DNA of 64,000 nucleotides from Sinonovacula constricta (lineage: Eukaryota; Mollusca; Bivalvia; Cardiida; Solecurtidae), in contig CM017558.1 of the NCBI GenBank assembly GCA_007844125.1, positions 24,686,731 through 24,750,730 of the forward strand. The letters are read 5' to 3'. Every line of letters begins with the position of its first letter. The stretch's first letter is position 1. A model generated the notes under the pieces. It saw only the letters and a list, made by a program, of their open reading frames with translations. It did no database searches and had not been told where the DNA came from. Shown piece by piece: positions 1 through 14,813 of the stretch. A program made the translations under genes and the position numbers.

Positions 1-878
1 AAACAGATCTACTTCACATCTATAGACTATAGTTCAATCTTCATCAAATCACTGATTGGATCAATAATGAAACAATAATTTTGATGCATATGAATGGTGG
101 GAGGCGTGGTGATTTGGGTAATGCATAAACGCTTAACTGTGACCCAGCCGTTATATAACAATTAACAGTCCTATACATTATACATTACTGTATATGCATG
201 AAGAAAAGCAAATATGTCAACAATTGTGTTCGTATGTTTATTTCTGTTTGTTTTATGTCCGAAAACAAAATTTCAGCAGCACTTACCCAGAAACACTGCC
301 CAATTTAAGCATAAATAATGCTTCATTCACAGTGCATAGCTTGTCGTGAAGACCTAGCATGATAACACACCAAGTCAGAATCCTGACACCAAGCCGATCA
401 GTCGTGGAACTACCTTATTTTAGTTGAGCGTTATAGCAATGGTGAATAAATAGCACCTTTCGATATTGGTTTGCAAACGTGTGAACTTTTTCTGAGGCCA
501 AAGTGGAAGATTTTTACTTGAAAAGTGGGAAATAAACAAGGAAGAAAAATATCTGTTTCCAAGTAGGAAGATTTATGAAATTGTGTAAAACAGCTCTCAT
601 TTTAAAATAATTCTGAACCTTAGGAGTGAGAGTCTCTCTCCAAAGATGGGAGAGTTCACATGTATGTGTTTGTCGCGGTTGGGGTATAAACCTGAAGCCT
701 CCCGTACCTGGTCTGTTATTGTAGACATTGCTCTAAGTTTGCTTATATTTTATTGTGATGATTATGTGCTGCATATCATTGATTAAAAATTGTTTGCCTA
801 TGGTGATTGGTAAACAACAGGTCTAATGTAACTTATTGAAGAACAAAAAGCATGCAGTTTGTGCAAACAGACAAAACG

Positions 879-880
<2 letters not shown>
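1..880. other. Non-coding flank downstream of gene 1
   Basis: No convincing exon is visible on either strand. The stretch is AT-rich and unique-looking. Because gene 1 reads on the minus strand, this is either its 3' untranslated/downstream region or, if the splice donor at 1217/1216 is used, part of an intron leading to exons outside the window. I found no acceptor followed by a phase-0 open frame that resembles the family. Confidence 0.4.
748..753 (-). terminator. Candidate poly(A) signal for gene 1
   Basis: The minus strand reads AATAAA here, about 400 nt downstream of the stop codon at 1155-1157. It is the nearest canonical hexamer I found. If used, the 3' UTR would include the (TG)n tract at 881-1130. 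The hexamer alone is weak evidence in AT-rich DNA. Confidence 0.2.
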
Positions 881-917
<37 letters not shown>

Positions 918-1130
918 GCACGCACGCACGCACACACACATATACACCACAACACACGCGCTAGCACGCACACATGCACACGCAAGCACACACACACGCA
1001 CGCACACACACATATACACCACAACACACGCGCTAGCACGCACACATGCACACGCAAGCACAAAACAAGCACACAAGCACACACAAACATTCCCACACGC
1101 GCGAACGCATGCACGCACACTCGTTAGAGA
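881..1130. repeat. CA/CGCA microsatellite with a 72-bp internal duplication
   Basis: Alternating CA and CGCA dinucleotide-type repeats. A compound block containing TATACACCACAACACACG occurs twice, starting at 941 and 1013 (72 bp apart), so part of the tract expanded as a longer unit. Open frames through it (poly His/Thr or Cys/Val) are by-products of the repeat. Confidence 0.9.
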
Positions 1131-1154
1131 TTGCACACGCGGGGAGACAAACAC

Positions 1155-2314
1155 TCATAATGACATCAATAGGAAGAAGGGAGCTAGCATACCCAAGAGG
1201 ATCAAGTGTCTGGCGCTTACCTGTTGGGATAGTGCCTGCTGGTCCTCATTCAAGAATGGCTGCATTAAAAAAGTCCAAGCATTGTTTGACCCAGCAATCA
1301 TCGTAAGCCTTTTTCCTGTCGCATTGTTCTTTCGCACCACGCTTATCTTTCCTGTGTTCAGTGATGTTGTCTCCACGGAATTCTTGAAAAAAGTTTTAGC
1401 CGAAAGGGAGCTAAAGTTTAAGAATTCATGATCACTAAGAATTGTGTCCGGGATTATAGTTACTGGAGTTGTGACTGACTGAGTTGCGTCCGTAAGAATG
1501 AATAGATTATCACATAACGTTGAGGCAACTTCTTGCTTAAAGCAAAGAACGGCTATCACCTTTTGTGACGCCATTATTATAATCGGCCCATTGGTTATTG
1601 CCCGATCTTCGATCATTCCACGTTCTTGCAAAATAAAGTTGTCATTAAATGAACCGTTAAGGCGAACAACTGTGTTGTCATGAATGGCCATGAGTCGCAG
1701 AATGATCTCAAAGGGTCGATTAACTGGAGTGAAGTCCATCGAGGGAAGCGTATAAACAGATGCCGCCATTGAAGTTGGAATCTGTTGAATATTGTCACAA
1801 ATTACAGCTATTGGTTTGTCGGACGTAAACATATATCCAGGGGACGAAAAATCCTCTTCCTCAAATAAAAGTTCTGCCTGATTTGTTGTGTATTTTTTCA
1901 CCTGTGCCTGTTGACCTCGGTCGACGATAATGTAACATCTTATGTTAAAAGCCTGATAGTCTGGTATTATTATGTATTCTGTGTCAAGTGTATCTGTAGG
2001 ATATAAAGGCGTAATTTGTAACTTCGACATGCCCATAAACGGCACCAATTCATCCATCCTGAATACGACGGTCACCGATATATCTGTATCTGATATAATC
2101 ACTAGAGGTTCGCCCGTTTTACTACTTTCTTTATTATACATACATGTAGTTACGCGTTGATCCGGATTTGCATATGTTAACGGCAGTACTTTTGACTTGG
2201 TTCCGATGGCGATATTTCCCAAAGATTCCAAACCGGTTATGACAATTAACATTACGGTCTTCTCTGAGGTTTCAGGCCGAAACACGAACTTTCGCCCATA
2301 ACTGTCAGGTTTGC
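1155..2314 (-). CDS. Gene 1 exon: IgGFc-binding-protein N-terminal-like domain
   Basis: A 386-codon open exon of a secreted or surface protein. The acceptor TATTATTCAG lies just above 2314 and the exon starts with two bases completing a split codon (phase 1). Features typical of the IgGFc-binding N-terminal family (PF17517) include KFVF near the start, VMLIVITG, TEYIIIPDY, the FTSDKPIAVICDN segment, HDNTVVRLNGS (the family's D/N-T-V strand) and a second IIMASQKVIAVLCF strand. This family occurs in FCGBP and many secreted invertebrate proteins, where it is linked to mucus and adhesion; the role here is inferred only. The end is ambiguous. A strong donor, CAACAG|GTAAGC, sits at 1218/1217, whereas reading on to the stop at 1155 adds a hydrophobic tail (LILLGMLAPFFLLMSL) like a GPI or membrane signal. 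Confidence 0.75.
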
Positions 2315-3904
2315 CTGAATAATATTGAACAACTTTATACAATGTTATAGCATAATAACAGTGCCAAAGCTGTGAGAGAATAAAGTAACCAGTTCAAACA
2401 GATTATATCATGACCAGGGAACAGACATGTTTAACTGATTATTTCACACAAGTGGTTGCTTAATATAGTTTTATTACATCAGAGACGTCTAAGCTAAAAA
2501 ATTGCTTCTTCTTTAGCGGGAAGAGCAAACCAGCACAAGATCGCAGTATTAATGTGTGTCAAATGTATTTTTAATTCAGCCGAACTAACGCTAATATTAA
2601 AATCTACACAAGCTTGTACTCACATATCATAATACTTAGTTCATCGGGCGTATCTTGGAGACGTTTAAAGAAACGTGTTCTTCAATCCCATTAATAGTAT
2701 ATGTCGTGCACTTATTTTGTGTGTCACATTACCATGTATTAACAAATATAACATGTTTTACTTAGTAAATGTAAGTTCAATATAAAGGTAGAGCGAATGT
2801 ATTTCTGTACCTCCGATTAAAGAATATCAAATTAGGGTAAAAATGCTACAAAACTTTGGGCTGCGGGTTCGAATCCCGGTATGGACACGAATGGTCATTT
2901 TTTGTTCTACTTTTTAACTTTGACACTTTTTTCTGCATCACTCCTCACAGTTGTATAATGAAACATGTTTAGTTATTAAATTATATTTTGTAAATCAATG
3001 TTAAATGAATCATTTGATTACAATTTCATAACCTGATATAACCAAAGTGTAAACAATCAAAACCATGTGGTGCAATTATTTTAAATTTTGCAGAATCAAC
3101 TACAAATACATTAAAGAACAATTTGGGGCATCTGTGAAATAAATCGTTTGGCTATCAAGAGCTCGGTGACTAAATTAATTAAGCACAGTCAGCAGAAAAA
3201 ATGGGAAAATCATCCTAAAACGTGATGGGTTTGTAAACAATTAATTACATATTTGGATTTGTTTGCATCAAACCAATCAAGTGGCATGTTTCATTGGTTT
3301 ATCTAATGGTATAATTTGTTTCCGAACGATACTCAATAGCAAAACATTTCTTACAATGAGGATGTAAAATAATATTTGGAGTTTTCTCATATCTAAAAAA
3401 CATACATCTTAAATATCAATTTTTAGAAGTAACAAATATCCATATATTCAACACTGGATGGAGAATTTTCTTAAAATTTGGCATACCTATCAACATTAAA
3501 GTATACACTCAATAGTTGTGCTAATTTTCAAATTCTATATATTGTCTGATACACTTGCTTTACCTTAAGTTGCACAAGATCTTAACTGTTTCACAAACTT
3601 TTGTTAGGTGTGTGTTTAATACATGTTATAGCATTCGTGTAGTAATATAAAATTAGTAATGGTTTATGGCATCTGGTATATATTCTTTTCTTAAGTTAAG
3701 ACGCTTATCTGTATTTCAGTGGTGTGATATTGTCATACTATAACACACTATATATATATATTTTTTTTTTCATATTGTCCTAATCTTTTTTAAAAGGGAT
3801 GAGAATTTTTGCTATATTTTTGCTATATAGATTTCAAAGCGGGTAAATGATAATCTACAGGGATAATGAATAATAATAATGAATAAATAATGTCAACAAC
3901 TCAC
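2315..3904 (-). other. Gene 1 intron (IgGFc exon / ShK exon)
   Basis: A 1590-bp intron on the minus strand, bounded by donor GTGAGT and acceptor TATTCAG. It is AT-rich with no open frame. It contains the short SINE tail at 2857-2897 and otherwise nothing recognisable. Confidence 0.6.
2857..2897 (+). mobile_element. tRNA-derived SINE fragment
   Basis: GGGTTCGAATCCCGGTATGG matches a pol III B box and the T-arm/acceptor half of a tRNA. No A box or D-arm precedes it, so this is a 5'-truncated tRNA-derived repeat rather than a tRNA gene. Confidence 0.5.
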
Positions 3905-4018
3905 AAAATCCGCAGTATTTGGGGCAGCGAAACTTGGCGAAATGCTCAAACTGTGGATCTTGGCAAAACGAAATGTTAAAAGTGGGACATCTCTTGTCAT
4001 AGTCTTCACAGCGCCAGT
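3905..4018 (-). CDS. Gene 1 exon: ShK (SXC) six-cysteine domain
   Basis: A 114-nt exon with acceptor TTTGTTTTTCAG above 4018 and donor GTGAGT at 3904-3899. Read from phase 1, it gives one complete ShK domain (PF01549) with the spacing C-x6-C-x7-C-x12-C-x3-C-x2-C, containing CEDYDKRC and the CPKYCGFC end. The last cysteine codon is split: T at this exon's end plus GC at the start of the IgGFc exon. The ShK module therefore runs directly into the IgGFc domain (GFC|KPDSYGRKF). Both ends are phase 1, the signature of a shuffled module. ShK modules are found in sea anemone channel-blocking peptides but also in many extracellular enzymes and matrix proteins; nothing here indicates toxicity. Confidence 0.8.
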
Positions 4019-4037
4019 CTGAAAAACAAACAAACTA

Positions 4038-7000
4038 AATGTACAGGGCACATAGCACCACACGATCAACACTGTATGTACAGAACACATAGCACCACAC
4101 GATCAACACAGTATGTACAGAACACATAGCACTACACGTTTAACACAGTATGTACAGGACACATTGCACCACACGATCAACACAGTATGTACAGAACACA
4201 TAGCACTACACGTTCAACACAGTATGTACAGGACACATTGCACTATACGATCAACATTGTATGTACAGGACACATAGCACCACACGATCAACACTGTATG
4301 TACAGAACACATAGCACCACACGATCAACACAGTATGTACAGAACACATAGCACTACACGTTCAACACAGTATGTACAGGACACATTGCACCACACGATC
4401 AACACAGTATGTACAGAACACATAGCACTACACGTTCAACACAGTATGTACAGGACACATTGCACTATACGATCAAAAAAGTATGTACAGAACACATAGC
4501 ACTACATGAACAATACAGTATGTACAGAACACATAGCACTACATGATCAACACGGTATGTTCAGAACACATAGCACCACACGATCAACATTGTATGTACA
4601 GAACACATAGCACTACACGATCAACACTGTATGTACAAAACACATAGCACTACATGATCAACAAAGTATGTACAGAACACATAGCACTACACGATCAACA
4701 CTGTATGTACAAAACACAGAGCACTACATGATCAACAAAGTATGTACAAAACACATAGCACTACATGATCAACACAGTATGTACAGAACACATAGCACTA
4801 CATGATCAACACGGTATGTACAGGACAATATGCACTACATGATCAACACTGTATGTACAGAACACAAAGCACCACATGATCAACACTGTATGTACAGAGC
4901 ACATAGCACCACACGATCAACACAGTATGTACAGAACACATAGCACTACACGGTCAACACAGTATGTACAAAACACATAGCACTACACGATCAACACAGT
5001 ATGTACAGAACACATAGCACTACACGATCAACACAGTATGTACAGAACAGGAACACATAGCACTACACGATCAACACTGAATGTACAGAACACATAGCAC
5101 TACACGATCAACACTGTATGTACAAAACACAGAGCACTACATGATCAACAAAGTATGTACAAAACACATAGCACTACATGATCAACACAGTATGTACAGA
5201 ACACATAGCACTACATGATCAACACGGTATGTACAGGACAATATGCACTACATGATCAACACAGTATGTACAGAACACAAAGCACCACATGATCAACACT
5301 GTATGTACAGAGCACATAGCACCACACGATCAACACAGTATGTACAGAACACATAGCACTACACGGTCAACACTGTATGTACAGAACACATAGCACCACA
5401 CGATCAACACAGTATGTACAGAACACATAGCACTACACGATCAACACAGTATGTACAAAACACATAGCACTACACGATCAACACAGTATGTACAGGACAC
5501 ATAGCACTACACGATCAACACTGTATGTACAGAACACAAAGCACCACACGATCAACACAGTATGTACAGAACACATAGCACTACACGATCAACATTGTAT
5601 GTACAGAACACATAGCAATTTACGATCAACACTGTATGTACAGAAAACATAGCACTACACGATCAACACAGTATGTACAGGACACATAGCACTACACGAT
5701 CAACACTGTATGTACAGAACACAAAGCACCACACGATCAACACAGTATGTACAGAACACATAGCACTACACGATCAACACTGAATGTACAGAAAACATAG
5801 CACCACACAATCAACACAGTATATACAGAACACATAGCACTACACGATCAACACAGTATGTACAGAACACATAGCACTACACGATCAACACTATATGTAC
5901 AGAACACATAGCACCACACGATCAACACAGTATGTACAGAACACATAGCACTACACGATCAACACTGTATGTACAGAACACATAGCACTACACGATCAAC
6001 ACTGTATGTACAGAACACATAGCACTACACGATCAACACTGAATGTACAGAACACATAGCACTACACGATCAACACTGAATGTACAGAAAACATAGCACT
6101 ACACGATCAACACTGTATGTACAGAACCCATATCAATTTACGATCAACACTGTATGTACAGAACACATAGCACTACACGATCAACACAGTATGTACAGAA
6201 CACATAGCACTACACGATCAACACTGTATGTACAGAACACATAGCAATTTACGATCAACACTGTATGTACAGAACACATAGCACTACACGATCAACACAG
6301 TATGTACAGAACACATGGCACTACACGATCAACACTGTATGTACAGAACACATAGCACCACACGATCAACACAGTATGTACAGAGCACATAGCACTACAC
6401 GATCAACATTGTATGTACAGAACACATAGCACCACACGATCAACACAGTATGTACAGAACACATAGCACTACACGATCAACACTGTATGTACAGAACACA
6501 TAGCACTACACGATCAACACAGTATGTACAGAACACATAGCACTACACGATCAACACAGTATGTACATAACACATAGCACTACACGATCAACATAGTATG
6601 TACAGAACACATAGCACTACACGATCAACATTGTATGTACAGAACACATAGCCCCACACGATCAACACTGAATGTACAGAACACATAGCACTACACGATC
6701 AACACAGTATGTACAGAACACATAGCACTACACGATCAACACAGTATGTACAGAACACATAGCACTACACGATCAACATTGTATGTACAGGACACATAGC
6801 ACTACACGATCAACACAGTATGTACAGAACACATAGCACCACACGATCAACATTGTATGTACAGAACACATAGCACTACACGATCAACACAGTATGTACA
6901 GAATACATAGCACTACACGATCAACACTGAATGTACAGAAAACATAGCGCTACACGATCAACACTGAATGTACAGAACACATAGCACTACACGATCAACA

Positions 7001-10000
7001 CAGTATGTACAGAACACATAGCACCACACGATCAACACTGAATGTACAGAAAACATAGCACTACATGATCAACACTGTATGTACAGAACACATAGCACCA
7101 CACGATCAACACTGAATGTACAGAACACATAGCACTACACGATCAACACAGTATGTACAGAACACATAGCACTATACGATCAACACTGAATGTACAGAAC
7201 ACATAGCACTACATGATCAACACAGTATGTACAAAACACATAGCACTACACGATCAACACAGTATGTACAGAACACATAGCACTACACGATCAACACTGT
7301 ATGTACAGAACACATAGCACTACACGATCAACACTGTATGTACAGAACACATAGCACTACACGATCAACACTGTATGTACAGAACACATAGCACTACACG
7401 ATCAACACAGTATGTACAGAACACATAGCACTACACGATCAACACTGTATGTACAGAACACATAGCAATTTACGATCAACACTGTATGTACAGAACACAT
7501 AGCACTACACGATCAACACAGTATGTACAGAACACATGGCACTACACGATCAACACTGTATGTACAGAACACATAGCACCACACGATCAACACAGTATGT
7601 ACAGAGCACATAGCACTACACGATCAACATTGTATGTACAGAACACATAGCACCACACGATCAACACAGTATGTACAGAACACATAGCACTACACGATCA
7701 ACATTGTATGTACAGAACACATAGCACTACACGATCAACACAGTATGTACAGAACACATAGCACTAAACGATCAACACAGTATGTACATAACACATAGCA
7801 CTACACGATCAACATAGTATGTACAGAACACATAGCACTACACGATCAACATTGTATGTACAGAACACATAGCCCCACACGATCAACACTGAATGTACAG
7901 AACACATAGCACTACACGATCAACACAGTATGTACAGAAGACATAGCACTACACGATCAACACAGTATGTACAGAACACATAGCACTACACGATCAACAT
8001 TGTATGTACAGGACACATAGCACTACACGATCAACACAGTATGTACAGAACACATAGCACCACACGATCAACATTGTATGTACAGAACACATAGCACTAC
8101 ACGATCAACACAGTATGTACAGAATACATAGCACTACACGATCAACACTGAATGTACAGAAAACATAGCGCTACACGATCAACACTGAATGTACAGAACA
8201 CATAGCACTACACGATCAACACAGTATGTACAGAACACATAGCACCACACGATCAACACTGAATGTACAGAAAACATAGCACTACATGATCAACACAGTA
8301 TGTACAGAACACATAGCACCACACGATCAACACTGAATGTACAGAACACATAGCACTACACGATCAACACAGTATGTACAGAACACATAGCACTATACGA
8401 TCAACACTGAATGTACAGAACACATAGCACTACATGATCAACACAGTATGTACAAAACACATAGCACTACACGATCAACACAGTATGTACAGAACACATA
8501 GCACTACACGATCAACACTGTATGTACAGAAAACATAGTACCACACGATCAACACTGTATGTACAGAATACATAGCACTACACGATCAACACAGTATGTA
8601 CAGAATACATAGCACTACACGATCAACACAGTATGTACAGAACACATAGCACTACACGATCAACACTGAATGTACAGAACACATAGCACTACATGATCAA
8701 CACAGTATGTACAGAACACATAGCACAATACGATCAACACAGTATATACAGAACACATAGCACTACACGATCAACACTGTATGTACAGAAAACATAGTAC
8801 CACACGATCAACACTGTATGTACAGAACACATAGTACTACACGATCAACACAGTATGTACAGAACACATAGCACTACACGATCAACACAGTATGTACAGA
8901 ACACATAGCACTACACGATCAACACAGTATGTACAGAACACATAGCACTACACGATCAACACGGTATGTACAGAACACATAGCACTACACGATCAACACT
9001 GTATGTACAGAACACATAGCACTACACGATCAACACTGAATGTACAGAACACATAGCACTACACGATCAACACTGTATGTACAAAACACAGAGCACTACA
9101 TGATCAACAAAGTATGTACAAAACACATAGCACTACATGATCAACACAGTATGTACAGAACACATAGCACTACATGATCAACACGGTATGTACAGGACAA
9201 TATGCACTACATGATCAACACAGTATGTACAGAACACAAAGCACCACATGATCAACACTGTATGTACAGAGCACATAGCACCACACGATCAACACAGTAT
9301 GTACAGAACACATAGCACTACACGGTCAACACTGTATGTACAGAACACATAGCACCACACGATCAACACAGTATGTACAGAACACATAGCACTACACGAT
9401 CAACACAGTATGTACAAAACACATAGCACTACACGATCAACACAGTATGTACAGGACACATAGCACTACACGATCAACACTGTATGTACAGAACACAAAG
9501 CACCACACGATCAACACAGTATGTACAGAACACATAGCACTACACGATCAACATTGTATGTACAGAACACATAGCAATTTACGATCAACACTGTATGTAC
9601 AGAAAACATAGCACTACACTATCAACACAGTATGTACAGGACACATAGCACTACACGATCAACACTGTATGTACAGAACACAAAGCACCACACGATCAAC
9701 ACAGTATGTACAGAACACATAGCACTACACGATCAACACTGAATGTACAGAAAACATAGCACCACACGATCAACACAGTATATACAGAACACATAGCACT
9801 ACACGATCAACACAGTATGTACAGAACACATAGCACTACACGATCAACACTATATGTACAGAACACATAGCACTACACGATCAACACAGTATGTACAGAA
9901 CACATAGCACTACACGATCAACACTGAATGTACAGAACACATAGCACTACACGATCAACACTGTATGTACAGAACACATAGCACTACACAATCAACACTG

Positions 10001-13000
10001 TATGTACAGAACACATAGCACTACACGATCAACACTGAATGTACAGAACACATAGCACTACACGATCAACACTGTATGTACAGAACACATAGCACTACAC
10101 GATCAACACTGTATGTACAGAACACATAGCATTACACGATCAACACTGTATGTACAGAACACATAGCACTACACGATCAACACTGAATGTACAGAACACA
10201 TAGCACTACACGATCAACACTGTATGTACAGAACACATAGCACTACACGATCAACACTGTATGTACAGAACACATAGCACTACACGATCAACACTGTATG
10301 TACAGAACACACAGCACTACACGATCAACACTGAATGTACAGAACACATAGCACTACACGATCAACACTGAATGTACAGAAAACATAGCACTACACGATC
10401 AACACTGTATGTACAGAACCCATATCAATTTACGATCAACACTGTATGTACAGAACACATAGCACTACACGATCAACACAGTATGTACAAAACACATAGC
10501 ACTACACGATCAACACAGTATGTACAGGACACATAGCACTACACGATCAACACTGTATGTACAGAACACAAAGCACCACACGATCAACACAGTATGTACA
10601 GAACACATAGCACTACACGATCAACATTGTATGTACAGAACACATAGCAATTTACGATCAACACTGTATGTACAGAAAACATAGCACTACACGATCAACA
10701 CAGTATGTACAGGACACATAGCACTACACGATCAACACTGTATGTACAGAACACAAAGCACCACACGATCAACACAGTATGTACAGAACACATAGCACTA
10801 CACGATCAACACTGAATGTACAGAAAACATAGCACCACACGATCAACACAGTATATACAGAACACATAGCACTACACGATCAACACAGTATGTACAGAAC
10901 ACATAGCACTACACGATCAACACTATATGTACAGAACACATAGCACTACACGATCAACACAGTATGTACAGAACACATAGCACTACACGATCAACACTGA
11001 ATGTACAGAACACATAGCACTACACGATCAACACTGTATGTACAGAACACATAGCACTACACAATCAACACTGTATGTACAGAACACATAGCACTACACG
11101 ATCAACACTGAATGTACAGAACACATAGCACTACACGATCAACACTGTATGTACAGAACACATAGCACTACACGATCAACACTGTATGTACAGAACACAT
11201 AGCATTACACGATCAACACTGTATGTACAGAACACATAGCACTACACGATCAACACTGAATGTACAGAACACATAGCACTACACGATCAACACTGTATGT
11301 ACAGAACACATAGCACTACACGATCAACACTGTATGTACAGAACACATAGCACTACACGATCAACACTGTATGTACAGAACACATAGCACTACACGATCA
11401 ACACTGAATGTACAGAACACATAGCACTACACGATCAACACTGAATGTACAGAAAACATAGCACTACACGATCAACACTGTATGTACAGAACCCATATCA
11501 ATTTACGATCAACACTGTATGTACAGAACACATAGCACTACACGATCAACACAGTATGTACAGAACACATAGCACTACACGATCAACACTGTATGTACAG
11601 AACACATAGCAATTTACGATCAACACTGTATGTACAGAACACATAGCACTACACGATCAACACAGTATGTACAGAACACATGGCACTACACGATCAACAC
11701 TGTATGTACAGAACACATAGCACCACACGATCAACACAGTATGTACAGAGCACATAGCACTACACGATCAACATTGTATGTACAGAACACATAGCACCAC
11801 ACGATCAACACAGTATGTACAGAACACATAGCACTACACGATCAACATTGTATGTACAGAACACATAGCACTACACGATCAACACAGTATGTACAGAACA
11901 CATAGCACTAAACGATCAACACAGTATGTACATAACACATAGCACTACACGATCAACATAGTATGTACAGAACACATAGCACTACACGATCAACATTGTA
12001 TGTACAGAACACATAGCCCCACACGATCAACACTGAATGTACAGAACACATAGCACTACACGATCAACACAGTATGTACAGAACACATAGCACTACACGA
12101 TCAACACAGTATGTACAGAACACATAGCACTACACGATCAACATTGTATGTACAGGACACATAGCACTACACGATCAACACAGTATGTACAGACCACATA
12201 GCACCACACGATCAACATTGTATGTACAGAACACATAGCACTACACGATCAACACAGTATGTACAGAATACATAGCACTACACGATCAACACTGAATGTA
12301 CAGAAAACATAGCGCTACACGATCAACACTGAATGTACAGAACACATAGCACTACACGATCAACACAGTATGTACAGAACACATAGCACCACACGATCAA
12401 CACTGAATGTACAGAAAACATAGCACTACATGATCAACACTGTATGTACAGAACACATAGCACCACACGATCAACACTGAATGTACAGAACACATAGCAC
12501 TACACGATCAACACAGTATGTACAGAACACATAGCACTATACGATCAACACTGAATGTACAGAACACATAGCACTACATGATCAACACAGTATGTACAAA
12601 ACACATAGCACTACACGATCAACACAGTATGTACAGAACACATAGCACTACACGATCAACACTGTATGTACAGAACACATAGCACTACACGATCAACACT
12701 GAATGTACAGAAAACATAGCGCTACACGATCAACACTGAATGTACAGAACACATAGCACTACACGATCAACACAGTATGTACAGAACACATAGCACCACA
12801 CGATCAACACTGAATGTACAGAAAACATAGCACTACATGATCAACACAGTATGTACAGAACACATAGCACCACACGATCAACACTGAATGTACAGAACAC
12901 ATAGCACTACACGATCAACATTGTATGTACAGAACACATAGCACTACACGATCAACACAGTATGTACAGAACACATAGCACTAAACGATCAACACAGTAT

Positions 13001-14813
13001 GTACATAACACATAGCACTACACGATCAACATAGTATGTACAGAACACATAGCACTACACGATCAACATTGTATGTACAGAACACATAGCCCCACACGAT
13101 CAACACTGAATGTACAGAACACATAGCACTACACGATCAACACAGTATGTACAGAACACATAGCACTACACGATCAACACAGTATGTACAGAACACATAG
13201 CACTACACGATCAACATTGTATGTACAGGACACATAGCACTACACGATCAACACAGTATGTACAGAACACATAGCACCACACGATCAACATTGTATGTAC
13301 AGAACACATAGCACTACACGATCAACACTGTATGTACAGAACACATAGCACTACACGATCAACACTGTATGTACAGAACACATAGCACTACACGATCAAC
13401 ACAGTATGTACAGAATACATAGCACTACACGATCAACACTGAATGTACAGAAAACATAGCGCTACACGATCAACACTGAATGTACAGAACACATAGCACT
13501 ACACGATCAACACAGTATGTACAGAACACATAGCACCACACGATCAACACTGAATGTACAGAAAACATAGCACTACATGATCAACACAGTATGTACAGAA
13601 CACATAGCACCACACGATCAACACTGAATGTACAGAACACATAGCACTACACGATCAACACAGTATGTACAGAACACATAGCACTATACGATCAACACTG
13701 AATGTACAGAACACATAGCACTACATGATCAACACAGTATGTACAAAACACATAGCACTACACGATCAACACAGTATGTACAGAACACATAGCACTACAC
13801 GATCAACACTGTATGTACAGAAAACATAGTACCACACGATCAACACTGTATGTACAGAATACATAGCACTACACGATCAACACAGTATGTACAGAACACA
13901 TAGCACTACACGATCAACACTGAATGTACAGAACACATAGCACTACATGATCAACACAGTATGTACAAAACACATAGCACTACACGATCAACACAGTATG
14001 TACAGAACACATAGCACAATACGATCAACACAGTATATACAGAACACATAGCACTACACGATCAACACTGTATGTACAGAAAACATAGTACCACACGATC
14101 AACACTGTATGTACAGAACACATAGTACTACACGATCAACACAGTATGTACAGAACACATAGCACTACACGATCAACACAGTATGTACAGAACACATAGC
14201 ACTACACGATCAACACAGTATGTACAGAACACATAGCACTACACGATCAACACGGTATGTACAGAACACATAGCACTACACGATCAACACTGTATGTACA
14301 GAACACATAGCACTACACGATCAACACTGTATGTACAGAACACATAGCACTACACGATCAACACTGTATGTACAGAACACATAGCACCACACGATCAACA
14401 CAGTATGTACAGAACACATAGCACTACACGATCAACACTGTATGTACAGAACACATAGCACTACACGATCAACACAGTACGTACAGGACACATAGCACTA
14501 CACGATCAACACTGAATGTACAGAACACATAGCACTACACGATCAACACTGTATGTATAGAACACATAGCACCACACGATCAACACAGTATGTACAGAAC
14601 ACATAGCACTACACGATCAACACAGTATGTACAGAACACATAGCACTACACAATCAACACTGTATGTACAGAACACATAGCACTACACGGTCAACACAGT
14701 ATGTACAGAACACACAGCACTACACGATCAACACTGTATGTACAGAAAACATAGCACTACACGATCAACACTGAATGTACAGAAAACATAGCACTACACG
14801 ATCAACACAGTAT
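4038..14813. repeat. 37-bp satellite, about 290 copies
   Basis: The unit is GTATGTACAGAACACATAGC followed by ACTACACGATCAACACA, 37 bp in total. The array is 10.8 kb long. Common variants are CAGT/CTGT/TTGT/CTGA before ATGTACAG and CTACACG/CCACACG/TTTACG. Rare variants recur at exact multiples of 37: GCCCCACACG at 6651, 7872, 12016 and 13089 (33, 112 and 29 units apart); CTATATG at 5891, 9850 and 10923 (107 and 29 units); CCCATATCAATTT at 6127, 10419 and 11492 (116 and 29 units). The array therefore grew by duplicating blocks, notably 29 monomers (1073 bp). No long open frame runs through it. Confidence 0.97.

Noticed and set aside
4038..14813. CRISPR-like array (regular 37-bp repeats)
   Set aside because: There are no unique spacers; repeats are head-to-tail monomers in a eukaryotic intron.
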